Origin: CAWCDJ01 sp963778675
GTDB taxonomy: Bacteria; Acidobacteriota; Terriglobia; Bryobacterales; Bryobacteraceae
Reading direction: 5' to 3'
Assembly (NCBI GenBank): GCA_963778675.1
Contig: CAVZVI010000011.1
Span: forward strand, 1,178,001 to 1,242,000
Length of the DNA: 64,000 nt
Shown: positions 27,310-36,581 of the stretch, one piece after another
Numbering within the stretch: position 1 is the first letter of the stretch
Layout: each line of letters opens with the position of its first letter
Position numbers and translations under genes: made by a program
The notes under the pieces: generated by a model
What the model was told of the DNA's origin: nothing
Databases searched by the model: none
The model's input: only the letters and a program-made list of their open reading frames with translations

Positions 27310-28386
27310 ATGCCTGGGGAGCTAGGGGGGAAGGGCGCGTCCCACGAAACGGAGGGGCGCTGGCGCAGCCTGCTCTGGTTCAGCGGACTGGGGATGCTGC
27401 CGCTCTGGTCGATCACGGTGTTCTTTCATCCGGTTTCCACCGCGACCTCCACTTTGATTTCGGCCGCCGCGGTCGTGCTGGCCCCGTTCCCCGCGCTCGT
27501 GCTCGGCAGGCGTTATCAGAATCGTCTATTGGCCCGTATGACCGACGCCGAGGAGCAGGCCGCGCAACTTAAGTTGCAGTTGGATGCCGTCCGGTACCGG
27601 ACGGCGCGGCTGCGGGAAGACCTGTCGGCGGCGGACCGGCAAGCCCGGTTGTCGCACCAACTCACGCTTCTCGGCCAGTTCACGGCTGGCTTCATGCACG
27701 AATTCAACAATCCTTTAGCGATCGTGACCAGCCGTATCGAAGTGTTGCTGGAGGAGCGCAACCAGGATTCCGCCCTTTGCGCCGATCTTCTTCAGATGCT
27801 GAAGGAGACGCGGTACATGGGGAACATCGCGCGAACCTTGCTCCAGGCGCTGCGGCGCGAGCGTGGAGCAGAAGTCTTCGAACCGTCCGCTCCCGCGCAG
27901 ACGCTCGAGGAGGCGCGGGCGGCATTACAGGCTGCGGCAGAAGACCAGGGGGTCGAATTCGTGCAGGAGATCGCGGAAGCGCCGCGGGTGAACGTGCCGG
28001 AGCACGTACTGGTCGAAGTCGCGCGCGGGTTGGTTGCCAACGCCCTGCAGGCCCTCGAGGGCCGCGAGGGCGGGGTCGTGTGGCTCCGGATCGAACCCTA
28101 CCGTGCGGCCGGCGCGAAGGTAGTGCTGCGCGTCGAAGACAACGGGCCCGGCGTTCCGGAGGCGATCCGGGAACACCTGTTCGAACCGTTTGTCACCCAA
28201 AGCTCCGGGCGTGAGCGCCTCGGACTCGGATTGTTTCTGGCGGCCAGCCTACTGGACTTATACGACGGCCGCCTCCGCTACGAAACCAGGGAAGGCGGAG
28301 GGGCCAGCTTCGTCGTGGAGATTCCTCCGGCCCGGTTCACACGAGGCCAGCCGTACCATTGGTTTGGAGGTCCCATTTCCTTGTGA
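27310..28386 (+). CDS. membrane sensor histidine kinase
   Basis: A 358-residue kinase with two N-terminal TM helices (about 20-40 and 48-66) and almost no periplasmic loop. A coiled linker leads to the dimerisation domain with phospho-acceptor His130 in FMHEFNNPL. The ATPase domain has the N box (LVANALQALE), the G1 box (EDNGPGVP), the F box (LFEPFVT) and the G2 box (GLGLFLA). It phosphorylates the sigma-54 activator encoded next; the two genes overlap by GTGA (28383-28386), so they are coupled. The short sensor part suggests detection within the membrane, for instance quinone or redox state. Confidence 0.92.
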   Translation: MPGELGGKGASHETEGRWRSLLWFSGLGMLPLWSITVFFHPVSTATSTLISAAAVVLAPFPALVLGRRYQNRLLARMTDAEEQAAQLKLQLDAVRYRTARLREDLSAADRQARLSHQLTLLGQFTAGFMHEFNNPLAIVTSRIEVLLEERNQDSALCADLLQMLKETRYMGNIARTLLQALRRERGAEVFEPSAPAQTLEEARAALQAAAEDQGVEFVQEIAEAPRVNVPEHVLVEVARGLVANALQALEGREGGVVWLRIEPYRAAGAKVVLRVEDNGPGVPEAIREHLFEPFVTQSSGRERLGLGLFLAASLLDLYDGRLRYETREGGGASFVVEIPPARFTRGQPYHWFGGPISL

Positions 28387-29750
28387 GCCGCATCTTCGTG
28401 ATCGATGACGAAGCCGCCATGGGTGAGAATATTCAGCGACTGCTGCGCGCTCCCGACCTGACCGTGACCGCCTTTCAAGATCCCGTCAAGGGGCTGGCGG
28501 AGGCGCTTGCGAATCCACCCGACCTGGTCCTGCTGGATATCAAGATGGCCGGCATGTCCGGCGAGGAAGTTTTCGAACGGCTTCACGCGGCCCGCCCCAA
28601 CCTGCGTATCGTCTTCCTGACCGCATTCGGAACCGTAGAAGGCGCAGTACTGGCGATGCGCAGCGGCGCGTTCGACTACATTCAGAAGCCGTTCCGGCGG
28701 GAGGATCTGCTGCTGGTCGTCAAGCGCGCAATTTCCCACGCGTCGCTGGAGAACGAAGTGCAAAGCCTGCGGGGACGGCTGGAAGCACTCGGGGAATCGG
28801 ACCATCCGCAGAGCCGGAGCCCGGCCATGCTGGAGCAGGTCGAGAAGTGCCGGCGGGCCGCGGCGACCGACGCCACCGTCATGATCCTCGGAGAGAGCGG
28901 AACCGGCAAGGAGGTCACGGCGCGGTATATCCACAGCCAGAGCCGCCGCAAGGGCGGCCCTTTCGTGCCGGTGGAATGCAGCGCCATGCCGGGATCGCTG
29001 ATCGAGAGCGAACTGTTCGGGTACGAGCGGGGCGCTTTCACGGGCGCCGACCGGACCAAGAAGGGGCTGATCGAGTCGGCCGACCGCGGCACGTTGTTTC
29101 TCGACGAAATCGGGGATCTCAGCGTCGAGTTGCAGACGCGGCTCTTTCGCTTTGTGGAGGAACGCGAGTTGCGGCGCCTGGGCGGGCTGACACCGGTCCG
29201 GGTAGACTGCCGGATCCTGTGCGCCACCAACCAGGACCTTACGGCCAAGATCAAGGCCGGCACTTTTCGCGAAGAACTCTATTACCGGCTGAGCGTAGTC
29301 ACCGTGAAACTGCCGCCGCTGCGCGAAAGACCAGAAGATATCGCGCACCTCGCGCGGGTATTCCTCGAACGCTTTTCGCGCCGCTACGGTAAGAGCCTGT
29401 CCGCGTCGCCGCAATTCTTCGAACGGCTGGTCCGGATGCAGTGGCCGGGCAATGTCCGGCAACTCAAGAACGTGATGGAGAACCTCACGGCGCTGCATCC
29501 GGACGGGCTGCTGGAAGCGGAAGATCTGGCCGAGCATTTGCCGGGCGGGGAGCCCGTGCCGGAACTGGCCAGCCTACCCTGGAAAGAGGCGCGCGACCGG
29601 TACCTGGCTAGCTTCGAGGCCTCCTACGCCCAGGCGCTGCTGGCCCGCTGCAACGGCAATGTAAGTGCCGCTGCACGCGAGGCGGGAGTGGACCGGAAAA
29701 CATTCTACGCGCTTCTGAAACGTACCAGCGAATCCCCGGCTGGGGAATAA
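28383..29750 (+). CDS. sigma-54-dependent response regulator (NtrC family)
   Basis: A 455-residue activator starting at GTG 28383, which overlaps the kinase stop. The receiver has the acid pair Asp8-Asp9, the phospho-acceptor Asp52 (LVLLDIKM), Thr80 and Lys102. The AAA+ domain has Walker A GESGTGKE, the sigma-54 contact GAFTGA, Walker B GTLFLDEIGDL and an arginine finger region. A Fis-type helix-turn-helix closes the protein (NVSAAAREAGVDRKTFYALL). It should activate a sigma-54 promoter; the Cyc2-like operon starts 121 bases downstream and is the obvious candidate target. Confidence 0.95.
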   Translation: MSRIFVIDDEAAMGENIQRLLRAPDLTVTAFQDPVKGLAEALANPPDLVLLDIKMAGMSGEEVFERLHAARPNLRIVFLTAFGTVEGAVLAMRSGAFDYIQKPFRREDLLLVVKRAISHASLENEVQSLRGRLEALGESDHPQSRSPAMLEQVEKCRRAAATDATVMILGESGTGKEVTARYIHSQSRRKGGPFVPVECSAMPGSLIESELFGYERGAFTGADRTKKGLIESADRGTLFLDEIGDLSVELQTRLFRFVEERELRRLGGLTPVRVDCRILCATNQDLTAKIKAGTFREELYYRLSVVTVKLPPLRERPEDIAHLARVFLERFSRRYGKSLSASPQFFERLVRMQWPGNVRQLKNVMENLTALHPDGLLEAEDLAEHLPGGEPVPELASLPWKEARDRYLASFEASYAQALLARCNGNVSAAAREAGVDRKTFYALLKRTSESPAGE

Positions 29751-29755
29751 ATTCC
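29744..29755. promoter_or_regulatory. GGAAT inverted repeat, possible activator site 1
   Basis: GGAAT, AA, ATTCC overlaps the stop of the regulator gene. A second GGAAT palindrome in the opposite arm order follows at 29771. Paired palindromes upstream of an operon beside an NtrC-type gene fit an enhancer site, but the sites are short. Confidence 0.3.
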
Positions 29756-29770
29756 ACAACCCTCCGGTCA

Positions 29771-29782
29771 ATTCCGGGGAAT
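29771..29782. promoter_or_regulatory. ATTCC inverted repeat, possible activator site 2
   Basis: ATTCC, GG, GGAAT lies about 100 bases before the Cyc2-like gene and 27 bases (centre to centre) from the first palindrome. It could be the second half of an enhancer for the sigma-54 activator. Confidence 0.3.
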
Positions 29783-29871
29783 CAGCTCCTCAACTCCTAC
29801 GCCTGTCGGTATTTAAGTAATTGAGAAAAAAAGAACTGTTAATCGGATAGGCGCGTGCAACAACGGCGTGC

Positions 29872-31167
29872 ATGGTGCTATCGCCAAGTAGGTTAGGTCT
29901 TTCGGCTGCTATGCCGGTTCTGGCCCTGTTCGCCTGGTCTGTGCTGTCTCCCAAACCTTTACGGGCGATTCCAGCGTTCGCACGGAGGTACAACGTCAAA
30001 TGCTATAACTGCCACACGATTCCTCCGGTTCTGAACAAGACCGGGTACATGTTCAAACGGCTGGGATATCGCATGCCGCCCGACAACATGGACGGGACCA
30101 AGCCTGCTCCGAAGATAGCCGATCTGGACAAGGACCTCCGGTTCTCCCTTACGAACACGATGGCGCTGGTTACGAACGCCAGTTTCACGGCGGAGAAGAC
30201 CAACGACGGCGTGGCCCCGACGTCGAACACCAGTTTTAACCTGGCGGAAGCGGCGTTGTTCGCGTCGGGCTGGGTGCCGCAGACCAACTTCTCCTATTTC
30301 GTGCAATACGAGCTATACCAGGACGGCGAGAGTTTTCTGGAGCAGGCAAACGCGATCTATACCGGGGGACGCGCCAACAACAGCTACTTCGCGAAGGCCG
30401 GCGAGATGCACCTGCAGGAAGGCGAGGGGACGCGTGCTGCCATGATGTTCAGCCTCTTTCCGGACCCCGCCCTGATTCTGGGCAACTCCAACGTGTTGAA
30501 CTACACGATGGATCAGCATCCGGTGGGGGTTGGCGCCGGGTACACGTGGGCCTCTCCATACTTCAAGCAGATTCTGGCGGTTTCCGGGAAGGTGACCAAC
30601 GGCCTGAACGCAGACGGGAGCGAGATCCTTTCCGGCTCCACGAAGAATTCAAAGGATTTCTGGGCGGACGGAGACTACTGGTTCGGACCCGATGGGGGCG
30701 TCACGTTCTCTATGGTGCACGCGACCAAGGACCAGATCCAGAACCAGGGATTGGACAGCGAGTTTACGTACCGGCCTACAATCCGCCGGTACGGTGTCTT
30801 CGGCAATTACTTGTTCTTCGACAAGCTCGACATTCTGGGCGGATACCTCCACGGCCGCGACGACTGGCAGGACATGGAGAACGGCGCCGTCACCAACCTG
30901 ACCACCAATGCTTTTCACGGGGAAGTGGACTATTACTTCTTCCCCGGCTTCGCGGCCATGGCGAGGTACGACCAACTGAACCAGACCATCGCGGGCACGC
31001 CCACCACGCGGAGTTCCAACTGGGGGGTCGGCACGGAGAAGGCGCTGACTGAACTGGGCAACGTGGTCATCCGCGGTACCTACAACCAGTTGCGGGCGGT
31101 GGATCCGGTTTCGCAATCGACATTCACCGATAAGCTGTTCGAAATCGATTTCAGACTGATGTGGTAA
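29872..31167 (+). CDS. Cyc2-like fused monoheme cytochrome - outer-membrane porin
   Basis: A 431-residue protein. After a signal (to about residue 32) comes PAFARRYNVKCYNCH: one heme motif (Cys44, Cys47, His48) in the same frame as in Cyc2-type iron oxidases, followed by PPVLNKTGYMFKRLGY, which matches the P-x-LN-x2-G-x2-FK-x2-GY block after the Cyc2 heme. The remaining 350 residues alternate aromatic and polar residues with short turns and end in DFRLMW, the C-terminal aromatic of outer-membrane barrels. Cyc2 proteins of 400-490 residues oxidise Fe(II) at the cell surface. The start is uncertain (29872 or 29911; neither has a ribosome site). Family assignment is by motif only. Confidence 0.6.
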   Translation: MVLSPSRLGLSAAMPVLALFAWSVLSPKPLRAIPAFARRYNVKCYNCHTIPPVLNKTGYMFKRLGYRMPPDNMDGTKPAPKIADLDKDLRFSLTNTMALVTNASFTAEKTNDGVAPTSNTSFNLAEAALFASGWVPQTNFSYFVQYELYQDGESFLEQANAIYTGGRANNSYFAKAGEMHLQEGEGTRAAMMFSLFPDPALILGNSNVLNYTMDQHPVGVGAGYTWASPYFKQILAVSGKVTNGLNADGSEILSGSTKNSKDFWADGDYWFGPDGGVTFSMVHATKDQIQNQGLDSEFTYRPTIRRYGVFGNYLFFDKLDILGGYLHGRDDWQDMENGAVTNLTTNAFHGEVDYYFFPGFAAMARYDQLNQTIAGTPTTRSSNWGVGTEKALTELGNVVIRGTYNQLRAVDPVSQSTFTDKLFEIDFRLMW

Positions 31168-31179
31168 GGAGTCGTCAAC

Positions 31180-31584
31180 GTGAAAACATTCATTCAAACC
31201 ATTTTGCTGACGGGCCTGTGCGCCCCTCTCTTGCTGCTGGCACAAACGTCCAACGTGACGCTGCCGCAAGACGGTGGACCGAAGACGATCGACGTAGCCG
31301 GCTATCCGCCGGAGATGCAGAAGGCATACAAGCTGTTTACCGGCAAGTGCTCCAAGTGCCACACGATCGCGCGGCCGATCAACACGATGATGAAGCGCGA
31401 TGAATGGGAACGCTATGTGAAACGCATGATGCACAAGCCGAACTCCGGGATCAGCGATAAGCAGGGTAAGGAGATCTTCGACTTTCTGATCTTCGACCAG
31501 ACAAACCGCAAGGACAAGAACCCGAAGGCGTTCTTCCCGGCCTTGAGCGACGAGCAGATCGAGCAACTGAAGGCGAAACAGTAG
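31180..31584 (+). CDS. small periplasmic monoheme c-type cytochrome
   Basis: A 134-residue protein starting at GTG 31180 with AAGGAG eight bases upstream. A Sec signal (TILLTGLCAPLLLLAQ) precedes one heme site, CSKCH (Cys57, Cys60, His61). The methionines in MMKRDEWERYVKRMMHKP are candidates for the sixth iron ligand. It lies 12 bases after the Cyc2-like gene and 13 before the flavoprotein, in one operon. It is suited to carry electrons between the outer-membrane cytochrome-porin and the membrane complex. Confidence 0.88.
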   Translation: MKTFIQTILLTGLCAPLLLLAQTSNVTLPQDGGPKTIDVAGYPPEMQKAYKLFTGKCSKCHTIARPINTMMKRDEWERYVKRMMHKPNSGISDKQGKEIFDFLIFDQTNRKDKNPKAFFPALSDEQIEQLKAKQ

Positions 31585-31597
31585 CCGGAGAACGGCC

Positions 31598-33433
31598 ATG
31601 CCCTATCGTGTGACGGTTCCGGACCAGGAATATTTCGACCGGAATATTCCCTGCCGCACGGCTTGCCCCATTCACACCGAGTGCGGGCGGTATGTGCAGG
31701 CCATCGGGATCTCCAAGGACGAAGAAGCATATATGCTTGCCCGTGCGCCGAATCCGTTCGCTTACACCCTGGGCAGGATCTGCGCACACCCATGCGAAGA
31801 TGCGTGCCGGCGCGGAAAGATCGACGAACCGATCGCGATCTGCGCGCTGAAGAGGTATGCCACCGAGCGCCACAACCTGGGGATCGGCCACGATCCGGCG
31901 CGCAAGATCCTGCCGCCGGCGGCAAAGCGCGGGAAGAAGATTGCGATCGTGGGGGCGGGGGTGTGCGGCCTGACGTGCGCGCACGACCTCGCCCTGCTGG
32001 GCTATACGGTGGAGGTCTTCGAATCCGCGCCGGTGCCCGGCGGAATGCTCTACCTGGGCATTCCGCACTTCCGGCTTCCACGGGAAATCATCATGATGGA
32101 GGTCAACAGCATTCTCGCCCTGGGCGTGGCGCTCCACACGCGCGTGACTCTGGGTCGCGATGTTACCTTCTCCGAACTCCGCTCGAAGTTCGACGCCGTA
32201 CTCCTCGCAACCGGACTGAACAAGGGCCGGGAGTTGAACATCCCGGGCGCGCACCTGGCGGGCGTCTACAACGGAATCGATTTTCTGATCAACGTCAACC
32301 TGGGCTACGAAATCGAGCTGGGCAGGCGGGTGGCGGTAGTGGGCGGCGGCAACGTGGCCATCGACGTGGCGCGCGCGGCAGTGCGCCTGGTGCAGGAGTC
32401 GGGCGAGCCGTCCGAACCCGGCACTAAGAGCCTGCAGCCGGCCCTGGACGCCGCGCGCATGGCGCTGCGTTCCGGCGCCGAGCAAGTCAGCCTGGTCAGC
32501 CTGGAATCGCGCGAGCAAATGCCGGCCTGGAAGGGCGAGGTCGAGGAGGCGGAGCACGAGGGCATCGCGGTAGAAAACGGCTGGGGCCCGAAAGAAGTGG
32601 TCGGGCGCGATGGCGTGACTGCGGGTCTGAAAGTTCGCCGTTGCGTGACGGTGTTCGACGACAACGGGCGGTTCAACCCGGCATTCAGCGACGAAGAGAA
32701 AATTATCTCATGCGACAGCGTGATTCTGGCCATCGGCCAGCAGGCGGACCTCTCCTTCCTCAGCGGCGAAGACGGGATCGAGGTAACGCCGCGCGGAATG
32801 CTGAAGATCGACGAGCACTTGATGACCACGGCCTCCGGCGTCTTCGCCGGCGGCGATGTGGCCTTCGGAGCCGCGAATCCTGGTGGAGGCCGTAGCCAAC
32901 GGTCACAAAGCCGCGCGGTCGATCCACGTGTACCTGAGCGGCAGGACCGAAAAGACGGTCTTGAGCCGCTTTAGGATTTTCAGCAACTGGGAGATGCCGC
33001 GCGGATTCCTGACGACGCCGCGCCAGAAAATGCCGGTGCTAGCGGCCAACCGCCGCATCGGGATCGCCGAAGTGGAACTGGGCTTCGACGAGGACCAGGG
33101 GCGGGCGGAAGGTCTGCGCTGCCTGAAGTGCCAGGTCAACACCATCTTCGACGGCTCTAAATGCATTCTCTGCAACGGCTGCGTGGACGTGTGCCCGGAG
33201 AATTGCCTGCGGCTGGTGGACCTGGCGCAGGTTCAAGGGGACGAACGATACGAGGCGCTGATCGTCAGGCGCTACGGCGTGCCGCGCGGCTGAACTGCAA
33301 GCCCGGGAAGGCGGGCGCCATCATCAAGGACGAAGAAAAGTGCATCCGCTGCGGGCTTTGCGCCCAGCGGTGCCCGACCGGGGCCATCACCATGGAAGCA
33401 CTGGAGCAGCAGGAGCGCGAGGTATTCGAATAG
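31598..33433 (+). CDS. GltD/NfnB-like FAD-NAD(P) oxidoreductase with 4Fe-4S ferredoxin tail (two frameshifts)
   Basis: Reconstructed length about 611 residues. Order: an N-terminal cysteine-rich Fe-S domain as in GltD and dihydropyrimidine dehydrogenase (CRTACPIHTECG, CAHPCEDACRRG); the FAD site KIAIVGAGVCGLTCA; the NAD(P) site VAVVGGGNVAIDVA; and a tail with two 4Fe-4S motifs (CILCNGCVDVCPENC and CIRCGLCAQRCPTGA). The frame breaks near 32880, where FAGGDVAFG should continue into PRILVEAVANGHKAA one frame on, and again near 33288, before NCKPGKAGAIIKDEEKC. No motif is lost, so the gene is either recently broken or miscalled by single bases. It probably passes electrons between NAD(P)H or ferredoxin and the neighbouring complex. 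Confidence 0.8.
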
Positions 33434-33440
33434 GGGAGCG

Positions 33441-33896
33441 ATGAATCGACGATCTTTCGAGTTGGGGGACGGCGGGTCTGGTCGCCCTTTGTTCGGCGGT
33501 CGGAGTGAGTCTGGGAGCGGTGGTGCGGTTTCTGACGCCGAGCGTGTTTTATGAGCCGCCGCAAATGTTCAAGATCGGCACCCCGGGGGATTTCCCGTTT
33601 GGTCCGCCGACATTCCTGGCGGATGAGAAGATATTCGTTTTTCGCGACCGGGAGAAGGGGTTCGCGGTGGCCAGCGCGGTATGCACCCACCTGGGCTGCA
33701 CGGTCGGGTACTTTCCAGAACGACGAGCGCTTTCATTGTCCCTGCCACGGGAGCGTATTTGCCGCCGACGGCAGCGTGGTACACGGTCCGGCGCCGCGCC
33801 CTCTGGAGTGGTTTGAAGTGACTGAGACACGGGATGGGCAACTCACGGGTGGACAAAGACAACGTGGTGCCCGCGACCTACCGGCTGATGGTGTAA
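33441..33896 (+). CDS. Rieske iron-sulfur protein (three frameshifts)
   Basis: Reconstructed length about 150 residues. ATG 33441 gives MNRRSF; a one-base shift by 33463 gives WGTAGLVALCSAVG, a Tat-like membrane anchor. The cluster-binding box 1 CTHLGC is in the second frame and box 2 CPCHGS in the third. The end, NVVPATYRLMV and a stop at 33894, needs a further shift near 33850. Each shift equals one extra base. All four cluster ligands survive. It should be the Rieske subunit of a bc-type quinol oxidoreductase with the cytochrome b encoded next. Confidence 0.8.
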
Positions 33897-33898
33897 CT

Positions 33899-35187
33899 AT
33901 GAATCTGATACGAGAAATCTGGCAATCGATTGTCCGGCGGGATCCGCTTTCCACCGACAAGGGAAAATCGGAGCTGGTCTTTCTCAATGTATGGCTGCAC
34001 ATCCATCCGGCGAAGGTGAAGAAAGAGAACATGAAGTTAAAGCACACTTTGTACCTGGGCTTTATTACTTTCTTTCTCTTTCTCATCCTGGTGACCACCG
34101 GGATTGCGCTGATGTTCTATTACCGGCCGTATCCGCCGCAGGCGTACCAGGACATGAAGGACCTCCAGTTCGTGGTCTTCCTGGGACGCTTTCTGCGCAA
34201 CATGCACCGGTGGGCGGCCCACGGCATGGTGATCTGCGTCTTTCTGCACATGTGCCGGGTGTTCTATACCGGCTCATACAAGCGGCCGCGCCAGTTCAAC
34301 TGGGTGATCGGTGTCGTTCTGCTTCTGCTGACGCTCGGGCTTTCCTTCACCGGCTATCTGCTGCCCTGGGACCAACTGGCATTCTGGGCCATCACGGTCG
34401 GGAACGAACATCGGCAGTTACGCGCCGCTGGTCGGCGCGCAGGTCCGCGAGCTGCTGCTGGGCGGCCACACGGTCGGCGAAGCCGCGCTGCTGCGATTCT
34501 ATGTGCTGCACGTAGCCGTGCTGCCCTCGCTGGTGATGCTGCTGACGATGGTGCACTTCTGGCGGGTGCGAAAAGACGGCGGCCTTTCGCGGCCGGTGTG
34601 GAAGCTCAAGAAGCCGGAAGACCGGACAGCTGGTGAAAATCGGCGCGCCTGCAGGAGACCGTGCCGGCGGCAGTCGCGGTGGCGGCTTCGCCCGATAAGA
34701 CTACGGGCTGATGGAAGTGGTGACAGGCAAGCCGATCTTCGAGACCGTGACTGCAGAAGAGGAGGAAGACACGGTCTTCTCTTATCCCTATGCGTTCTTC
34801 CGTGAGGCCGTCGCGCTGATGGCGACGGTCACGGCGGTAATGGCCATATCGCTCGTCTGGAAGGCGCCCCTGGAGGAACTGGCCAATCCGGCAAAGACAC
34901 CGAATCCGGCCAAGGCGCCCTGGTACTTTCTGGGGCTGCAGGAACTGGTGAGCCATTCGGCGCTGCTGGGAGGCGTGGTGGTGCCGGCCCTGATGGTACT
35001 CGCGCTAATCGCGATTCCCTACCTGGATCCGAATCCCAGCCGCCGTCCCGCAGACCGCAAGTGGGCGATCTGGGCATTCACAGTGTTCGTGGTTGTCAAC
35101 GTCGTGCTGATTATCATCGGCACCTTCTTCCGCGGGCCGGGGTGGGCGCTGGTTCCGCCATGGGTACATTTGACGGGGGCTGAGTAA
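33899..35187 (+). CDS. cytochrome b (b6 plus subunit IV-like), with several frameshifts
   Basis: Reconstructed length about 430 residues. ATG 33899 starts an intact stretch with the heme-b helices: NMHRWAAHGMVICVFLHMCR supplies His pairs and GYLLPWDQLAFWAITVG is the typical helix C end. The frame then changes near 34402 (an extra A before IGSYAPLVG), about 34625 and 34648 in the linker, and 34703 (a missing base before GLMEVVTGKP). The last part is a subunit IV-like domain with APWYFLGLQELV and three TM helices. It pairs with the Rieske protein and the hexaheme cytochrome, which begins directly at the TAA-ATG junction. Confidence 0.8.
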
Positions 35188-36573
35188 ATGGAACGGAGAA
35201 TGCCGCAGTTCTTCTTCGCGCTGAGCCTGATCGCACTGGTTCTGATCGTGGTGGCGGTCTGGCAGGCCGGCACGCCGGCATGGAAGAACCGCCAGCGGGA
35301 GTTCTTCCGGCTGGAGGCGCAGGGAGAACCAAACGAGGCCGCGAAGAACGCCGTGCTGAAAACGCCGCTGGAGATCCGCCAGGTCCTGCTGCCGGGTTTG
35401 CAGCGGGTGGACCGGTGCACCACCTGCCACCTCGGCACGGAAGATCCCACGATGAAGAACGTCGCCCAGCCGTTCCGCTATCATTCGGACCTGTCGCCGC
35501 ATGTTCCCGCAAAGTTCGGCTGCACGATCTGCCACGGCGGGCAGGGGCTGGCTACCGACAAACTCAACGCACACGGCAACGTCCCCTTCTGGCAGGAGCC
35601 GCTCCTACCGAAGGAATACATCCGCGCGTCCTGTGGGCGCTGCCACAAGGAAGGCGACGTCCCCGGGGTTCCTGAACTGACCGAAGGCCGGCGCCTTTTC
35701 GAGACGCACGGCTGCCGCGGCTGCCACAAGCTGGACGGCGTGGGCGGAACCATTGGCCCGGACCTGACCGAGGAGGGCGCAAGCCGCCGGTACCCCCAAT
35801 GGCTGGAAAGGCATTTCCTGGAACCCAACGCGGTCTCCCCGCATTCTCCGATGCCGAATTTCCACTTCACGAAGGAACAGGCGCGCGCCTTGACATTCTA
35901 CATGCTGTCTTTGACCAGCGAAGAGATGGGCACCTACTACTCCAGCGTGCGGCTGATACCGAGCGCCAGTTACGGGCGCCAGTTGTTCGAAGAGAAGAAC
36001 TGCATCGCCTGCCACAGTATCGGGGGAGTGGGCGCGAAGAGCGGGCCGGATCTGCTCGGGGAAGCGCAGAAGCACTCTACCGGATGGCTGGACGAGCAAC
36101 TGGTGAATCCCCAACTGGTCTATCCGGGGAGCACCATGCCGGAGTACGATCTGGAATCCAACGCCAGGAAGGCACTGGTCGCCTTTCTGGGCTCGGCGAC
36201 GGCGGAAGACGCGCAGGCGATTCTGGTGGGACGAGGAAAAGCGCTGAACCCGGAAGAAGCGGCGATCGAGGCGGGAAAACAGAGTTTCGCCCGTTTCGGG
36301 TGTGTGGGCTGTCATGGCCTGCAGCTTCAAGGCGGAGTTCCCAATCCGAATGCCCAAGGCGGCGAAGTGCCCTCGCTGCTGCACGCCTCGGACGACTACA
36401 CCAAAGACGAGGTCATCAAGATCATCCAGAACGGCAAGCAGCCGCCGGTGGAGAATCCCGCGAAACCCACTCCGCCGCTTTATATGCCGTCGTGGAAGAA
36501 CGTTCTGACTAATGAAGACATCAACCGGATTGCCGACTATCTGTGGTCCCTTCAGAAAAAGGAGAGCTGGTAG
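35188..36573 (+). CDS. membrane-anchored hexaheme c-type cytochrome
   Basis: A 461-residue protein with an N-terminal TM anchor (residues about 8-26) and six CxxCH motifs, at Cys77, Cys112, Cys149, Cys176, Cys272 and Cys372. The spacing suggests a triheme or tetraheme front module and two mono-heme cytochrome c domains behind, each with a distal Met-like segment (PMPNFHF, STMPEYD, YMPSWK). ATG directly follows the cytochrome b stop. Multiheme cytochromes in this position replace cytochrome c1 in bc-type complexes of Geobacter and related metal-respiring bacteria. It is intact, unlike the three genes before it. Confidence 0.93.
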   Translation: MERRMPQFFFALSLIALVLIVVAVWQAGTPAWKNRQREFFRLEAQGEPNEAAKNAVLKTPLEIRQVLLPGLQRVDRCTTCHLGTEDPTMKNVAQPFRYHSDLSPHVPAKFGCTICHGGQGLATDKLNAHGNVPFWQEPLLPKEYIRASCGRCHKEGDVPGVPELTEGRRLFETHGCRGCHKLDGVGGTIGPDLTEEGASRRYPQWLERHFLEPNAVSPHSPMPNFHFTKEQARALTFYMLSLTSEEMGTYYSSVRLIPSASYGRQLFEEKNCIACHSIGGVGAKSGPDLLGEAQKHSTGWLDEQLVNPQLVYPGSTMPEYDLESNARKALVAFLGSATAEDAQAILVGRGKALNPEEAAIEAGKQSFARFGCVGCHGLQLQGGVPNPNAQGGEVPSLLHASDDYTKDEVIKIIQNGKQPPVENPAKPTPPLYMPSWKNVLTNEDINRIADYLWSLQKKESW

Positions 36574-36581
36574 CGGGAAGA

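Noticed and set aside
28278..29537. 419-codon minus-strand open frame
   Set aside because: Antisense to the sigma-54 activator; no motifs.
29845..29858. GG-N10-GC spacing as a sigma-54 promoter for the Cyc2-like gene
   Set aside because: The flanking bases do not match TGGCAC and TTGC, and the site is almost on top of the first possible start codon.
32870..34710. Programmed ribosomal frameshifting in the bc module
   Set aside because: There are about nine shifts of both kinds with no slippery heptamers or pseudoknots; sequence error or decay explains them better.
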